From NCBI GenBank assembly GCA_019054805.1, contig JAHQIY010000005.1, forward strand, positions 4,881,501-4,945,500: a stretch of DNA of 64,000 nt, given 5' to 3'. This document shows positions 11,382-28,167 of this stretch, one piece after another. The stretch comes from Brachionus manjavacas. Lineage: Eukaryota > Rotifera > Eurotatoria > Ploima > Brachionidae. Under the pieces are notes generated by a model. The model was not told where the DNA came from and did no database searches. It saw only the letters and a list, made by a program, of their open reading frames with translations. The first letter of the stretch is position 1. Every line of letters starts with the position of its first letter. The translations under genes were made by a program, and so were the position numbers.

Positions 11382-12188
11382 TATAATTTAAAGAATGTAT
11401 CTAGATGATGATCTCTATTCTGGTACCAGAATATCCAAGAGTCTAAAAATTGTCAAAGCCAAGGATATTAACTAAATTTCAATTACGAATTTTTTTCTAA
11501 TATTAACAAAAAAAATGATGAACTTATAATAATATTTTTTTATATTATAATGATATTTTATTAAAAAAATATTGCAAAAAATTGCAATTGAAAGCAAAGC
11601 GAAATTATATTTGCAGTGAATTAGTTGTTCTCTTCTCTTCTATGTCTAATTCCATCTAAAATATGAATTAATTTATTATGCAAGCTGAAGCAAGAGGGAG
11701 TCATGATAGTTCGAATATACCTTGTGGCAAACTAGATAAAAGATAATTAAAGCTAAAAAATCAACCTCAGAATTTGTTATCTTTCAATTAGAATTGCTCA
11801 CTTTCAGGCATCACTAATAAATTAAACTAAAAAATTTGAAAATTAAAAAATTAAAAAATTTAGTAAAAAAGTCAAATTGAATTTAAAAGAGAAATTTTTT
11901 TATTAAAATTTAAAAAATGACATAGAGTAACCAGTGACTTGGTGAACACCTTTTAAAAGATAATTGTGAATGCATGATTGCAAAAATTGTCGCCAAGCTC
12001 GACAAAAAACTTTTTTTAAAACTTTTGAATGCTTGGAAAATGCTCTTCTAAATTAGAGTCCAAATTGGTTACCATGGAACTAACTTAATAAATTAGCATA
12101 CATTCATTCGGTTGTTATATTATACCAAGATTTATATGTAACTTAATTTGAAAGTTGTTTTTGATAAACAAATTATCTTAGGTAGAAA
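11382..12188. other. Divergent intergenic region SLMAP/CFAP53
   Basis: An 807 bp head-to-head region that must contain the promoters of both genes. The one site I can support is an RFX X-box-like palindrome at 12068-12080 (listed separately). The remainder is AT-rich with no open frame worth calling. Confidence 0.6.
12068..12080. promoter_or_regulatory. X-box-like RFX site upstream of CFAP53
   Basis: The sequence GTTACCATGGAAC matches the RFX-factor X-box (two half sites, GTTRCC and GGNAAC, around AT) except for one missing base in the second half. It starts 121 bp upstream of the CFAP53 ATG. X-boxes a short distance upstream of ciliary genes are an established mark of RFX control in animals. 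The match is seen in the sequence; binding is inferred. Confidence 0.6.
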
Positions 12189-14303
12189 ATGAGGGATATA
12201 ATTGGGCCTAATCCGGGTGAATTCGGAGTTGTGAGTTTGACAAAAAGAATTTGACGTCGAAAAGAAAGAGAAATTAACTTTTTTTTTGTAGTTGGCCAAG
12301 CCGATCCGTCCAGGAAATGAGAATTTGGTTCAAAAGTCAAATCGGATCAAATTTGAAAGAGAGACGTTTGACGCGAGCCATAAGCTCGACGTAAATGACA
12401 AAATAAAATACGATTTTTTTAATGACATTGATCGCAAAGCCAAAATTAAGCAAATCGATCGCACTGTTGAGGAAATAATGAACCAAAGAAATTTTTTGCT
12501 TTTCGAACGACGAAAAAAGTTTGCTTTTTGTCACTTTTAACTAAGCTTTTATTGAATTATTTCCAGATTGAAGGACTTATTAAATTTTGAGGATAAAATG
12601 TACGAACAAGAACTCCTATCGAGTGTTGTTAGCCCATTGGAGCGAGCAGCTCAACTAAGAGAAAAGGCAAAAGAAATTAGAATGAATAAAGAAATGGAAA
12701 AGGCCGCTTTTGTCCAAGAAAAACTTGATCAAAAATGGAGGTTAATTGATTGAAAATCAGGCTATTTTTTTCGATAATTTATAAACAATTTTTTATCAAG
12801 ATCTGAATGTGACGAGTTGAGGACGTTCCATTCTAAGCAACTACAAGCTGGAATGAAAGAAGAACACATGAGGCAGATTGAGGAAAAAGTTTGTCGCAAC
12901 AGGCACAAATTGGTAAACAATAAAGAACTCTTAAAATGGATTTTTTAGTTGAGAGATCTTTTAAGGAAGAAGAAGCAATCTTTGCCGATTTATGGTACCA
13001 GGACATTCAGGCCAAAAGAGACAGAGAAGACCGTGATGCCAAAAAGGCCTTTGAACGAAACATGGAAGTAGCTGGAATACTAAAGCAACAAATGGACGTG
13101 TTGGAAAGACAAAAAGAAGAGGAAAAACAAATAAAAGCCGAAAATGGTCGACTAATGGTAATTTAAAAATAGTTGTAGAAAAATAATTAGTTAAATTTAA
13201 ATTTTAGCGTGAAAAAGAAAACATCGATAAGCTCGAAAAAGAGTTGCTCTATCAGAAAAAATTAGACGACCAAGCAGCTCGAAGACGTGAGCTCGATCTT
13301 AACATAAAGTATGAATAAATCTAGATAAACAAGATTTAGATTGGACTCAATTTAATCCAAGTCTTTGAAAGAGTATAATTATTTTTTAAGGGCCAAATTA
13401 GACCATGAGGCAAAACGCGCCAAAGAAGAGCTTATGTTTGATCTGAAAGCTTTGGAGGACTCGTTGATATCGTTTCAGAATGAGGATATTGAAAAAGCTA
13501 AACGAAAAGTAAAATTAAATTTTTTATTAAAAAAAAATTTTGTTTAAAAAATTTAAATTAAAATTTATTTTTATTTTTTCGTTTAACAGCAAGAATTAAT
13601 GGTAGAGCAGAAAATGTACAGAGAATATCTAAGGCAACAGTACGAAGAGGAGAAACGACGCGAAAAAGAATTGGACCAAATAATAAACGAAGAAGTGGAG
13701 AAGCAAATGCAAAAACGCTTGGCTAAATGGCGAGCTGAGAAACAAGCTAGAAAAAATCTTTTGGAAAAAGTAGTCCAAGAAAGACAGCAGCAAATTATGG
13801 ACAAAAGTAAAATTTTAGAGCAAACTCTGGATCAATTTGATTGATTTTTTTTATTTAGTTGAGCGTAATAGACAACGAGAACAGGAATTGGAACTAGAAA
13901 AACAAGAAATCAATAAGATCATTGACTTTTACAGACACCAAGAAGAACTAGAAAAGCTCAAATTGAGGGAGAAAATCCGCAACTATGGCCAAGATTTAAG
14001 TGAACAAATCCAGTACACTAATCTTCAAAAAAGAATAGTAAGTTAGCTTAGGTGTTTAATTTTCAATCTAATTTTTGTACCCCTAAGGCGAACGACTTAG
14101 AGAAACAGGAAATTGATGAATACCATCGAAATGAATTGGACTATCAAAATAAATTAAATACTACCATGCAGAGTATTCAGGAGAAAAATATGACCAGACG
14201 GGCTAATTTACCAACTGGTTTTTGTGCCAAGTGTCGCCGAGATTTAAATCTTAATTCCGCAAATAGCGATTACAATAGTGCGCTATGTCGTTGTCACGAT
14301 TAG
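12189..14303 (+). CDS. CFAP53: Cilia- and flagella-associated protein 53 (CCDC11)
   Basis: CFAP53 is a coiled-coil microtubule inner protein of the ciliary axoneme, needed for motile cilia and left-right patterning. Ten exons: 12189-12230, 12292-12518, 12567-12740, 12801-12912, about 12966-13157, 13208-13308, 13391-13508, 13590-13806, 13859-14037 and 14088-14303, giving about 525 residues (human 514). The protein is almost wholly Glu/Lys/Arg/Gln helix. Family blocks occur in order: LKDLLNFEDKMYEQELL, AAFVQEKLDQKWRSECDELR, AIFADLWYQDIQAKRDRE, VEQKMYREYLRQQYEEEKRR and KQARKNLLEKVVQERQQQI. The exon 5 acceptor is uncertain by three codons: the AAG at 12963-12965 gives the best fit to the family. 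The C-terminus has a cysteine cluster (C500, C503, C521, C523, H524) that I do not know from vertebrate CFAP53. It converges on calbindin 144 bp away. Confidence 0.93.
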
Positions 14304-14447
14304 ACATGTATCTAAGACCTTGTTTATTTTAATTAAGATTATGAAATAAAAATTATTTAAGCAAATATTTTTATTCAACTAAACACTAATAAAATACTCA
14401 AAACATAAAAAACTACATTTATTTTCCAAGCTGACTATTTAGACTCT

Positions 14448-16889
14448 CTACGCATCTAATTCATGTAAATTTTTTGAAGTAAATGCTGTTAGAATCAAGT
14501 AGAGTTCTTGCTTGCTTATTCTACCATCATGATTTACATCACCCAAGTTCAAAAGACCCTTTTTGAATTGTTTGAATTCTTCTGCTGTGTAGTCCTTGTT
14601 CACTATGTCAATTAAATCTTTGGCTAATGCGTCTATTTCTTCATCATGCAGTTCTTGGTTACCATCTTTGTCATACACCGAGAATATATCATCTAATTGA
14701 TCTTTTTTAATCAATGAAAATGAATTGAGAACCGTTTTCAAGCAATTGTTTTCATTAGGATTTAGCAGTCTTAAAAAATTTAATTTAATTTTATCTTTGT
14801 TTTGATGGAGATGATCAATTTTGTGAGTCAACAAAAAAATTACTAATGTGACACAAAATTGATGTGACAATTTTTATTTTACTTGATCATTTCTGATAGT
14901 TGCAATTTTCCATCAGAATTTTTATCAAATATTTTAAGCTTATTTAATTATTTTTTTAAAAAGTCAAAACATTTTTTATTTTAAAAAATTTACTATGCTC
15001 TGGGTGTAATCATTCAATTTTTGTTCAGTTAAATCGGCATTTTTGCCTTTCATTGACTCGAAAAGTTTTTTTATAAAATTGCGCAGTTCGTCAACTTCGA
15101 TAAATCCCGATTTATCAATGTCAAATTCAAGCCAAATCTTATTTTAAAAAATTTAATCTTGTTGTAATAAAAACCTGGATAAAAGTTATTTAGTAGTACT
15201 TTCATAAAATTTGAAGATTCTAGTAAATTTTCGCGACGGAAAATAAATAGGAAATTTTCGTCAGTTGGCAAAATCTCCGCCAATTCTTGTACCGATATTT
15301 TCCCTTAATTATTATCGGACATTAAATTAGTCACTGAAAAAAACACCAAACTTGTTTTCTTACCATCATCGTTTTCGTCATAAGCGTCAAGTACTGTTTC
15401 TCTAAATTGTTGCAATAAAGATTCTGGCACAGTCTTGAGAGAAAACTTTAGATAAATTCTACTAATTTAAATTCTTTTTGGCTTCTATTAAAGGCTTTAA
15501 AAATTTGGTTTTGATCTGAAAACTGCATTTTTGACATGTTTAATTTTAAATTAAAATCATTCAATATTGAAATTATTAAACAAACATTCAGTTAATTCTA
15601 AAAATATTAATTTTTTCCCTGAACTTTTTTGTTTATTTTTAAAATTTCTAAAGGATGAAAATAAAAATAAAAATAGGGCTAGATCAGTTAACTTAATAAA
15701 GATTTGAAAATTAACAATGAACTGATTGACAATGAAATTTTTTGAATTAAAAGTGCTTTTTAATAAATTTGAATATAAATTCTTGTATGGTGGCATTTAT
15801 TTATTTTAAAGGATTCTTCTGGGATCTCTATGATTCTTTATTTATATCAACCTTGCTTGTTTTGTTCCTTTAAAATTAAAAGATTTTTTGGGGTTCTTTT
15901 TGTTATTTATAGTTCTTGTATTTGTTGTTACTTTTTCCTTAAGTAGCAAGTGGTTGCTTAAAGTTCTTGGTTCTTTATTTTGTAGTTTTACAGGTTCTTT
16001 TTTGCTTTTTTTAAGTTTGAAGGGGATGACTTTTTATAAGCCCAAACGCTTAACTTGTGCTCTACCCGAACAGTCACAATATGGTAGATGACAGAAACAT
16101 TATACAATCAAAATAACCTAAAAGAACTTTATAATAAACTAAAAAAGAACCATTAAAATATTCGATTTTTATTATTTAATCGTTTAAAAGTTCCTAAATG
16201 AACTATCACAGAACCTTTGTTTATCTAGTTTTTTTCTCATTAGCAGACTATTGCCACAGTTTAAATGAGCTTAGTCTTTTCTGGACCAACATTCATTGCT
16301 TATTTAATAAGAATCAGATTAAATTTTTCAAATTTAAGTTTTGATCAAAAAAATAGTTTTTTTTTAAATGTTTAAGTTCTACTAAGAATTATCTGACGAT
16401 TGTAGGTATTTGTTAATTTTTTAATTCATGAAAAATTTTAGAACCTAAATGGAAAAATGTCAATTGCTTAAGTTGGACCTTAATTAAATTTTATTCAAGT
16501 ACGCTACTTAATTTTCACAATATTTATGAGATAATTGAATTTAAAATTTTTCTATCGCTCTTAAATGTTAAGTGGATTTTAAGCTTTTTAAAAAACAAAT
16601 CTCTTAGCCTTTTATGAACCTAATTAATTAATTTGAAAAAGTACGTCGACATCTGATTTGTGTACACTGTTGCACAACTCATTCAAAAATCTATCCAGTT
16701 CTTTTCCTTCAATGAAACCGTTACCTTAAAGATTAGAAAAAAATTACATGATTTTAATATTAATTAGTGTGTTTAACCATCAGCATCATAGTGGTTCCAA
16801 ATTTCCATAAATTCAGTCGCGCTTATTTTGTTAAGTTCTTTAGTCTTCTCATCGCGGAATTTTCTCAAGAAATTTTCTCTTTTTGACAT
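14448..16889 (-). CDS. CALB2: Six-EF-hand calcium-binding protein (calbindin/calretinin family)
   Basis: A cytosolic calcium buffer and sensor of the calbindin-D28k, calretinin and secretagogin family, usually found in neurons and muscle. Seven exons on the minus strand (16889-16778, 16724-16645, 15433-15364, 15303-about 15200, 15137-14994, 14938-14883, 14769-14448) give about 295 residues; vertebrate members have 261-276. Six loops are visible: EF1 DADGNGFIEGKE, EF2 DENDDGKISVQE, EF3 DIDKSGFIEVDE, EF4 DKNSDGKLQLSE, EF5 DKDGNQELHDEE and EF6 DVNHDGRISKQE. The linkers match the family (AEILPTDENFLFIFRR). Loops 1-4 and 6 look able to bind calcium; loop 5 has Gln at the Gly position. The symbol is for the family; one-to-one orthology with a vertebrate paralogue is not implied. 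Intron 2 (15434-16644) is long. Confidence 0.92.
15815..16225. repeat. Inverted repeat with GGTTCTTT-type words in the long calbindin intron
   Basis: Within intron 2, the stretch around 15890-15920 (GGGTTCTTTTTGTTATTTATAG) is mirrored at about 16120-16152 as a reverse complement (GGTTCTTTTTTAGTTTATTA). Related GGTTCTTT words recur between and outside the arms. The arms are diverged and AT-rich, so this could be an old foldback element or partly compositional. No coding content. Confidence 0.35.
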
Positions 16890-19800
16890 CTTATAAATCT
16901 AAAATTCAAATGGAATTTTATCAGTTTCAGAAATGGTGAAATTTTATCGAAAAAATTTTTCTTTTATAATCAATTTTGTAACTAAATGAACTAGAAGTTG
17001 GCAAAAAATAAAACCTAATGCGACTACATTAGACATTTTTTGTTTACATGATTGAAACAGATCGAGAATTTAATGATCTTACAACAGAACGACGATCAAA
17101 TAAATACTAAAAAACTAATTTGAATTTATAATTCTGCAATTGACTTTTGAAAACATCGAGGAACAAGAGCAAAAAGAAAATTTGAGAAAAAAGTAATACA
17201 GAACCTTTTTACTTCACTAAAAATTAACTCCCTTATTAATTAGTGGATAAAAAATTCAAAAATATATAACTCTTTTGAGAAATCTTGGCTTAAATTTATT
17301 TAAAATAAGTTTGACTAATTAAGTTTAAATGTTTCTTGGCACAAAAAAAATTATCCTGGAGTTTTTTATAGATTGTTTCACGCTATGATTCTGTTTGAAA
17401 AATGCAGTCAAGGATTTAAAGAAAATCTGGATTTCAGTTCCAAAATTTTTATTTCATTTTTCTAGACTTTACTTGGATAATTAATTTTGAATCATTAAAA
17501 GCCAACAACCATCAATTTAAGATAATGTTTTACCTAAATGATTAGTTTTATATTTGTTAATTTGTTTCAGTTTTTACTATTTTTTTAAAATTTTTAAGAA
17601 ATTGCTCATGTTTATTTAAAAGTAGTTTAGATATTTTTTAGATAAAACAGAAAAAAATTAATCAAATCCAAGAAATAAAAATTATTCTATTAAAAAGGGG
17701 AATTATCTCTTTGAAATTGATCATAAAACATTTAAAAATATTCTTGGATGACAGGATTTTGATTAAAATATATTCTCTTTTTTTGTTTCCTAATGTATTC
17801 TTTTGAATTAATCATCTCTGATTTTTTCAACAATGAAAACAAATTAATTAGAATTTGATGAAAATTATTCATTTTTTTTAGACATTAAGAAAATTCAATC
17901 GAGGAAGTTTTTTTTATTCGTATTCCCAAAAAGTAATTTATATAATTGATTATTTTAATAATTAAAACAATTTTTCCATCGAAAAATATAATTATTTGAC
18001 TTTCCTTCCTTAAATTAAAAAAAAATTAACTTTTTTTTATAATCGTAAAAGAAAATAATAATTGGGACTGGAAAACATATATTGAAGAAAAAATTTAAAT
18101 TTGACAATGATACAATCTTTAATCTGAATAAAAACAATTGATACAAATTAATCAAATCAAAAGTTGACTTGAATTACAAATTCTAATTATTATTCATTTT
18201 TCAAAAAATTAATAAATTTTTAAAATCGCTATTATATTATTCTAAACTTTTAAATTTTTTATTCTTTAATTAAATTTGATTAGATAATTGTTGCTAATTA
18301 TGGTTTAAAATTAAATTGATTTTGAACCAACTATATCACTACTCAACTTGTGGATTTGGGTTAATTAAATAAGTACTTCGGATTCGAAATAATTTGATAT
18401 AAAACACTTGAATCGATTTTGAAAATTTTTTTTTCAAAAGCATCCAAAAAATCCTAAAAGTTAATAAATAACTTCAATTCAATTTATCATTTAAAAAGTT
18501 TTAGAAAATATAATTAAATAGAATCGAAAAAATGAATTTTCAATTAAATTGTCTTCTGTGTTTTTAATGAAAAAAAAATCATTAAAGAATCCATTTACGG
18601 AATCCCAATGATAAATATGGAATTGATTATTTTTTAATAGTAACTTTTGTTCCTGCGACATTCTTTGTGGTATAAATTCTCAAATATGAAATCAATCTTC
18701 AATACAGAGATTGTAGCAACATGAATTTAAACTGAGACTTGAGATACTTTTTTACTTTGAGCTCATTTACTGGATTTTGAAATTATTTTTACATTTTTTG
18801 TCACACAAATGTGAAACCAAATTTGTATTTAAGATCAATTCAAAAAAATTTGGACTTTTTCAAAATTAAAATTTAAAATATAATTATAAAGATAAAATTT
18901 TTTTCTTTTTATTTCTTATGAAGAAGTGTTATTAATAGCTTTAAATTCAATTGAACATATAAGCTCAACATTTTGACAATCTTAAATTATTAAAATTTTT
19001 GATTTATAAATTAATGCATTAAAAATAGAAATTTGATAACTTTTTAAAGTTTTTTAAAAAAGCTTCATTTTTCAATACAGTATTATTTTTAATAAAGGAT
19101 TATCTTAAATCTAAGAAAATAAAACTCTAAACATACAATAGTGACATCCATTCAATTGAATTTTTTGAGTTTAAACTCAGAAATAAATTTTTGAAAATTC
19201 TTACTTTTGAATAAAATTGAAATTCGAGAAAATAGATATTTTTCTATTGAGAATTTAAAAGAGCAAAGGCATTCATATTTAAGCTTGTTTTTCAAAGTTA
19301 AAAGACATTTGAACAGTTCAAAAATTTGAAGAGAATCAATTTTTTGAAAGAAATTTAAAAAAGTAGTAGATTTTTTTATCATTTTTTTAAATCTAAAATT
19401 GTTCTATCGATTTTAGAAATTAAGTTATGTAGGATGAAAACTTCAAGAAGCAAAAAAAGTTGCATAATTTAGTAAATTTCAAATAATATTTTAAACTTTT
19501 TTAGTAGAATTTTTAAAAGAAGACCAGTAATTAACTATCATTAATTTAAAACATTTGAATCAAAAGCAGATGTTTTGTTTTTTTCAAGTGTATATTTCTA
19601 AAAATTCATCTAGACCTCAATTTTGACATAATTAAATTACTAATTAGAAAATCGTGTTGTTAATTGTTTCAAATGTTTCAACATTTTTCATCATAGAACT
19701 CAATTTAAATGAGTAATAAACCTTTAAATAAATTATATTTTTCTAAGTTGTTATAGATGTTGCTAAATTAACGGTAAATAAACAATCAAACCTTCGGAAT

Positions 19801-21478
19801 CCTGATATTTTATTTTTTAATATTTTTTTTTCGTAGTTATTTATACAGTTAAGCAATTTCGAAAGCAAATTAGAATTTAAAAAAAATAATTTTTTACATT
19901 TTATACCACAATTCCCAGGTTAAGCTTGAATCTGAGGATAAATTCATTAAAAAAGCTTTTGATTTCTTCTAAATCTTTTCCAAATCTAACTCGGTTAGTT
20001 ATTAGTATTTTATATTGATCATTTTATAAGAAATAGTTTAAAAAAATCTATCAACACGGTGCTGGATTCAAACAAAATTATTAGTTTGGAAAAATTTAAC
20101 TTTAAAAGCAAAATTTGTTGCAAGAAATATTAAAATTGGATTTTCAAATTTATAACTAAAAGGCAAAAATTGTGACGCAGAAAAAATCACTAAGTGCTTC
20201 TTTGCTCCCATCGGATCTTGTTCTATTTGTTTTATTTAAAGCATGATTTCCAGATATTTGTTTTGAGCAAGTTAAGAGAAAAGTTTATTAATATAGCCAA
20301 AGGTAAACAGAGCTTTGAAACTATTTAGTTATTCAAAATTGAACAATCTAGCCTAGAACTTCCATCCAACATCTGAATAGTTAATTAATTACAGGTATTT
20401 TAATAAGTCTATTACCAAAATATTATCAAATAAACATGGCTTGTCGACATTTGCATGTCTTAATTAGCTTTTAACCATTGTTACTATGCCATTCAAAAAA
20501 TTAATTAGCTTTTTAAACTGTAAATTAATCAAATACTGGCAATAAAAACTTTATGCTTGGCATTTTTGCATTCCAAATGTATTCTCTCTGCGATATTTAT
20601 TTTTTTTAGAAAGAGAATTTTATTCCAAAATTTTTCTTTTAGTCATATCTTTAGCATTTATTTTCTATTTGGCTTTGAAATAAATTATTCTTTTTAAAAG
20701 TTTTAACTCAAAAAAGAAACGAAAATAAAAAAGGTTTAAATTTTTTGCCGAAATAGTTTTGAATTTTTTTAGAGCTGATTTATTATGCTAAGCTTACACA
20801 TAAATTTCAATTTGAGTTCTTATAACAACAAACAAGTCTACGAAAGTTTCAATTAAATACGGCTATTAGGCGGAATCGTGAAGACTACTTTTACTAGTAG
20901 CATTTTAAAGCGATTTGTGTTAGATTTTAGAAACATCATTTTCGAAAATAGAAATAAAAACTAATAAGTTTTCGTTTCAAGACACAATTAATGCACTATG
21001 GAAGAAGATTAGGATTTTGGTTGTCAAGCAAAATTAAAATAAATTAAAAATTATTAAAAACTTGAAAAAATAACTTTGATCTAACTTCTTTGGGTACTTA
21101 AACAATTCTCTATCATAATAGAAATTGAAACTACCAGTGTCTTTAGCGATATGTAAAAAGAAGCCCTAGGTTTACCGCTAATTTAATATATATCAGACTC
21201 AGATTAAAATTTCGAATATTTGATTTTTCTTTTTTGACTTACCTTTATCAGGTTTATTTTTAAAGTATCAACAGCGACTAATTAGAATTTTAATTTTTTA
21301 TTAGCTGTGAATGTTAGCAGCAAATTTTGGCACCGTGTCATAGCTCCCTCTTAATTTTTTGTTGTGTCTGTATTTCGTTACCAAATGATATAGAGGCAAA
21401 AATAATAATCGAAACTTTTATAAAACCGTTTTAGTTATTTCAAGCCATTTTTTGAGCAAAAATAAAGAAACAAAAATA
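16890..21478. other. Gene-empty AT-rich region
   Basis: About 4.6 kb between the calbindin and STK33 start codons. No open frame here shows a recognisable domain or a run of homologous exons; the minus-strand frame at 19152-19382 is Phe/Leu/Lys-rich and looks compositional. No tRNA, obvious tandem array or long inverted repeat was noticed. It must hold both promoters and possibly 5' untranslated exons. A weak RFX half site near 21377 is listed separately. Confidence 0.5.
21377..21390. promoter_or_regulatory. Possible RFX half site upstream of STK33
   Basis: GTTACCAAATGATA carries a good first X-box half (GTTACC) but a poor second half. It ends 88 bp upstream of the STK33 ATG. It is listed only because two other cilium-linked genes in the window have much better sites at a similar distance. 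It may be chance. Confidence 0.2.
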
Positions 21479-23060
21479 ATGTATAAATTCGGAAATAATA
21501 ATTCAAACAGTAACTTTAGAGCAAATGGTCTGGCGCGAAATGTAGCACATTCCAGAATTGAAGACGAAGAAACTATATATAAAAAATATGAACTTGGCCA
21601 AAAACTTGGACAGGTAGTCAAAATAGGTCACAAAAATGGAAAAATTTGAATTTTTTTTGCCCTAGGGAAGCTTCGGTGTTGTATTTGAAATTAGGAATAA
21701 GGAAACAAACGAAAAATTTGCCATTAAAATAATAACTAAAGAAAAAACTGGCAAGACTGCCATTAGTTTTGAGAATGAAGTAAACATCATGAAATCAGTC
21801 ACACACAAAAACTTAATCAAACTCGAAGAAGTTTTCGAAACAAAAAAAGTTAATGAAAATTATTTTCTTTTCGAAATTATTTTATTTGTTCTTTTTTAAG
21901 AAGTTGTATCTGATCACAGAGTTATGTGAAGCCGGTGAGTTGGCCAAGTGGCTGAAGAAACAGAAACCGATAAAAGAAGACCACGCTCGAATAATCATGA
22001 GACAAATTGTTGAAGCTATAAGCTACCTGCACAAGAATGATATTGTTCATAGAGATCTCAAACTAGAAAATATTCTAATAAAAGAATTTGATGCCGACTC
22101 GGAAAACTTTTTAATAAAAATCACTGATTTTGGTCTAAGCAGCCAAAGAGACTCAGTTGGTACCGAGTCTATGTTCGAAGACTACTGTGGTACACCATTG
22201 TACATGGGTTAGCTTAAAAACGTTTTGTTTTAGAATTAGAATTCAAATTTAAATTTTGTATTAAGCGCCCGAAATAATTGACAACAACCCGTATAGTCAA
22301 TTATGCGATGTGTGGGCACTTGGGATTATAATGTTTTTTATGTAAAATTATAAGTTTTTTTTCAATATTTTAAGAATTTTATTTTTTTTAATTTTGATCT
22401 AGTCTCACAAGTCATTCGCCTTTTAGTGCAGAAAATGAGTCAAAACTTCGTGAGCAAATTCGAAACGCCGAAATCAACACAAGCTTAAGTTCATATATTT
22501 ATTTAAGTCCCGAGGGTACAAAAAATATTTTTAATTATTCTAAGTGAAAATAATTAATCTAGTTTTTTAGCAAAAGACTGTCTGAGTAGAATGATTAAAG
22601 TAAACCCGGCGCACAGAATAACCTCTAGCGAGCTTTTTAGCCACGCTTGGTTTATGGTAAGTTATTGCACAACTTGAATCAAGAACCATTTGAAGAGTAA
22701 ATTTTTTCTAAGAATAAAAAATTAAACGAAATGGAGAGTTCAAAAAATGTCCTCGAGCTTATGAAAGAATTTCGCGAAGAACAAGAGAATTTGTCTCTTA
22801 GGGAACATGAAAAATTAAACGGTGATAAAGCTGAAGTAGAATCTGTAGTTGAAAACAAACAAGTTTGACCATAATTGAAAAAAATTTTAAAATTGCAAAT
22901 AAATAGTTTGCTTTTAAGGCCGTAAAAAATTTGCCTAGATCTACTGTCGGTCGAGCAAATGTTAGGGTAGATAATAAAGTATTTCTTTTATTTGAATAAT
23001 TACTGTACTAATTTTTTATTTTAATTTTAGAAAACTAATATTCATTCAAAAAAGAAATAA
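21479..23060 (+). CDS. STK33: Serine/threonine-protein kinase 33
   Basis: STK33 is a CaMK-group kinase enriched in ciliated and sperm cells; it is linked to the fibrous sheath of sperm. Nine exons: 21479-21613, 21666-21848, 21901-22207, 22266-22341, 22403-22515, 22571-22656, 22713-22862, 22919-22978 and 23031-23060, giving about 379 residues (human 514, mostly longer tails). The kinase looks active: Gly-loop GQGSFGVV at 44-51, Lys66 in FAIKI, HRDLKLEN from 156, DFG at 182-184, CGTPLYMAPE at the end of the activation segment. STK33-specific matches are SRIEDEETI before the domain, ENEVNIMKSVTHKNLIKLEE and MIKVNPAHRITSSELF. The C-terminal tail is short and Lys/Glu-rich. The start is the first in-frame ATG, at 21479; the frame is open slightly upstream but without a Met. 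Confidence 0.92.
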
Positions 23061-23325
23061 GTGAAAATTTAAATGTGAAAGCGAGTACGATTCGGTTAAT
23101 TGTGTACAGAGCTGAATTTTTATGGGTATTTCTTCCTTTTTTTATGAGATTTTAATTTATTTTTAACTTTAAATAGAATATTTGTTTTAATAAATTTTTA
23201 ACAAAATAAAACTCAAAATCAATCTATTCATTTAAATGTTAGAGAAAAAATGTTATTTTGTCCCAGGTAATGTTATTTGTTATTAAGATTTAAAAAGATA
23301 GGATATTTTTATATTTTAAAAAAAA

Positions 23326-23397
23326 TGGAGTTGAGGGGGATCGATCCCCTGACCTTCCGCATGCAAAGCGGACGCTCTACCACTGAGCTACAACCCC
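23326..23397 (-). tRNA. trnA-UGC: tRNA-Ala (anticodon UGC)
   Basis: Read on the minus strand from 23397. Seven acceptor pairs form, including the G3-U70 wobble that is the identity element of alanine tRNAs. The D arm GCTC/GAGC and A-box TAGCTCAGTGGT are intact. The anticodon stem TCCGC/GCGGA is perfect, with loop TTTGCAT and anticodon TGC. The T arm AGGGG/CCCCT closes the loop ATCGATC, where A54 replaces the usual T; this variant is known in animal tRNA-Ala genes. Discriminator A73 is at 23326. No intron. It lies between the converging STK33 and KATNAL2 genes. Confidence 0.96.
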
Positions 23398-23597
23398 TTG
23401 GAATAATTTAACACTGTAAATCTAAAATCTAATATATTTAATATTAATTAGGCTTCTTGCTATTTGCGTAAGGTTAATCCCATTAAGTTGGGTAAATATT
23501 AATTAATTTAATGCAATAAATTAAGGATTCTTTTTTTTTTTAATAAAATTTAAAAAAATATTTTTATTTAAATTTGGTGTAGAAAATCAACAAAAAA

Positions 23598-28054
<4,457 letters not shown>

Positions 28055-28167
28055 CTGAAAATATAATTTGTCTACGATCTAAATAATAATTTTTAGTTTT
28101 TAATTAAAAAAATTCAAATCAAATTCAAATAATTCATTTCATGTTCAAGTATAGAAAGGACTTATTC

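Noticed and set aside
19152-19382. 76-codon minus-strand ORF in the gene-empty region
   Set aside because: Almost only Phe, Leu, Lys, Ser and Ile codons; looks compositional.
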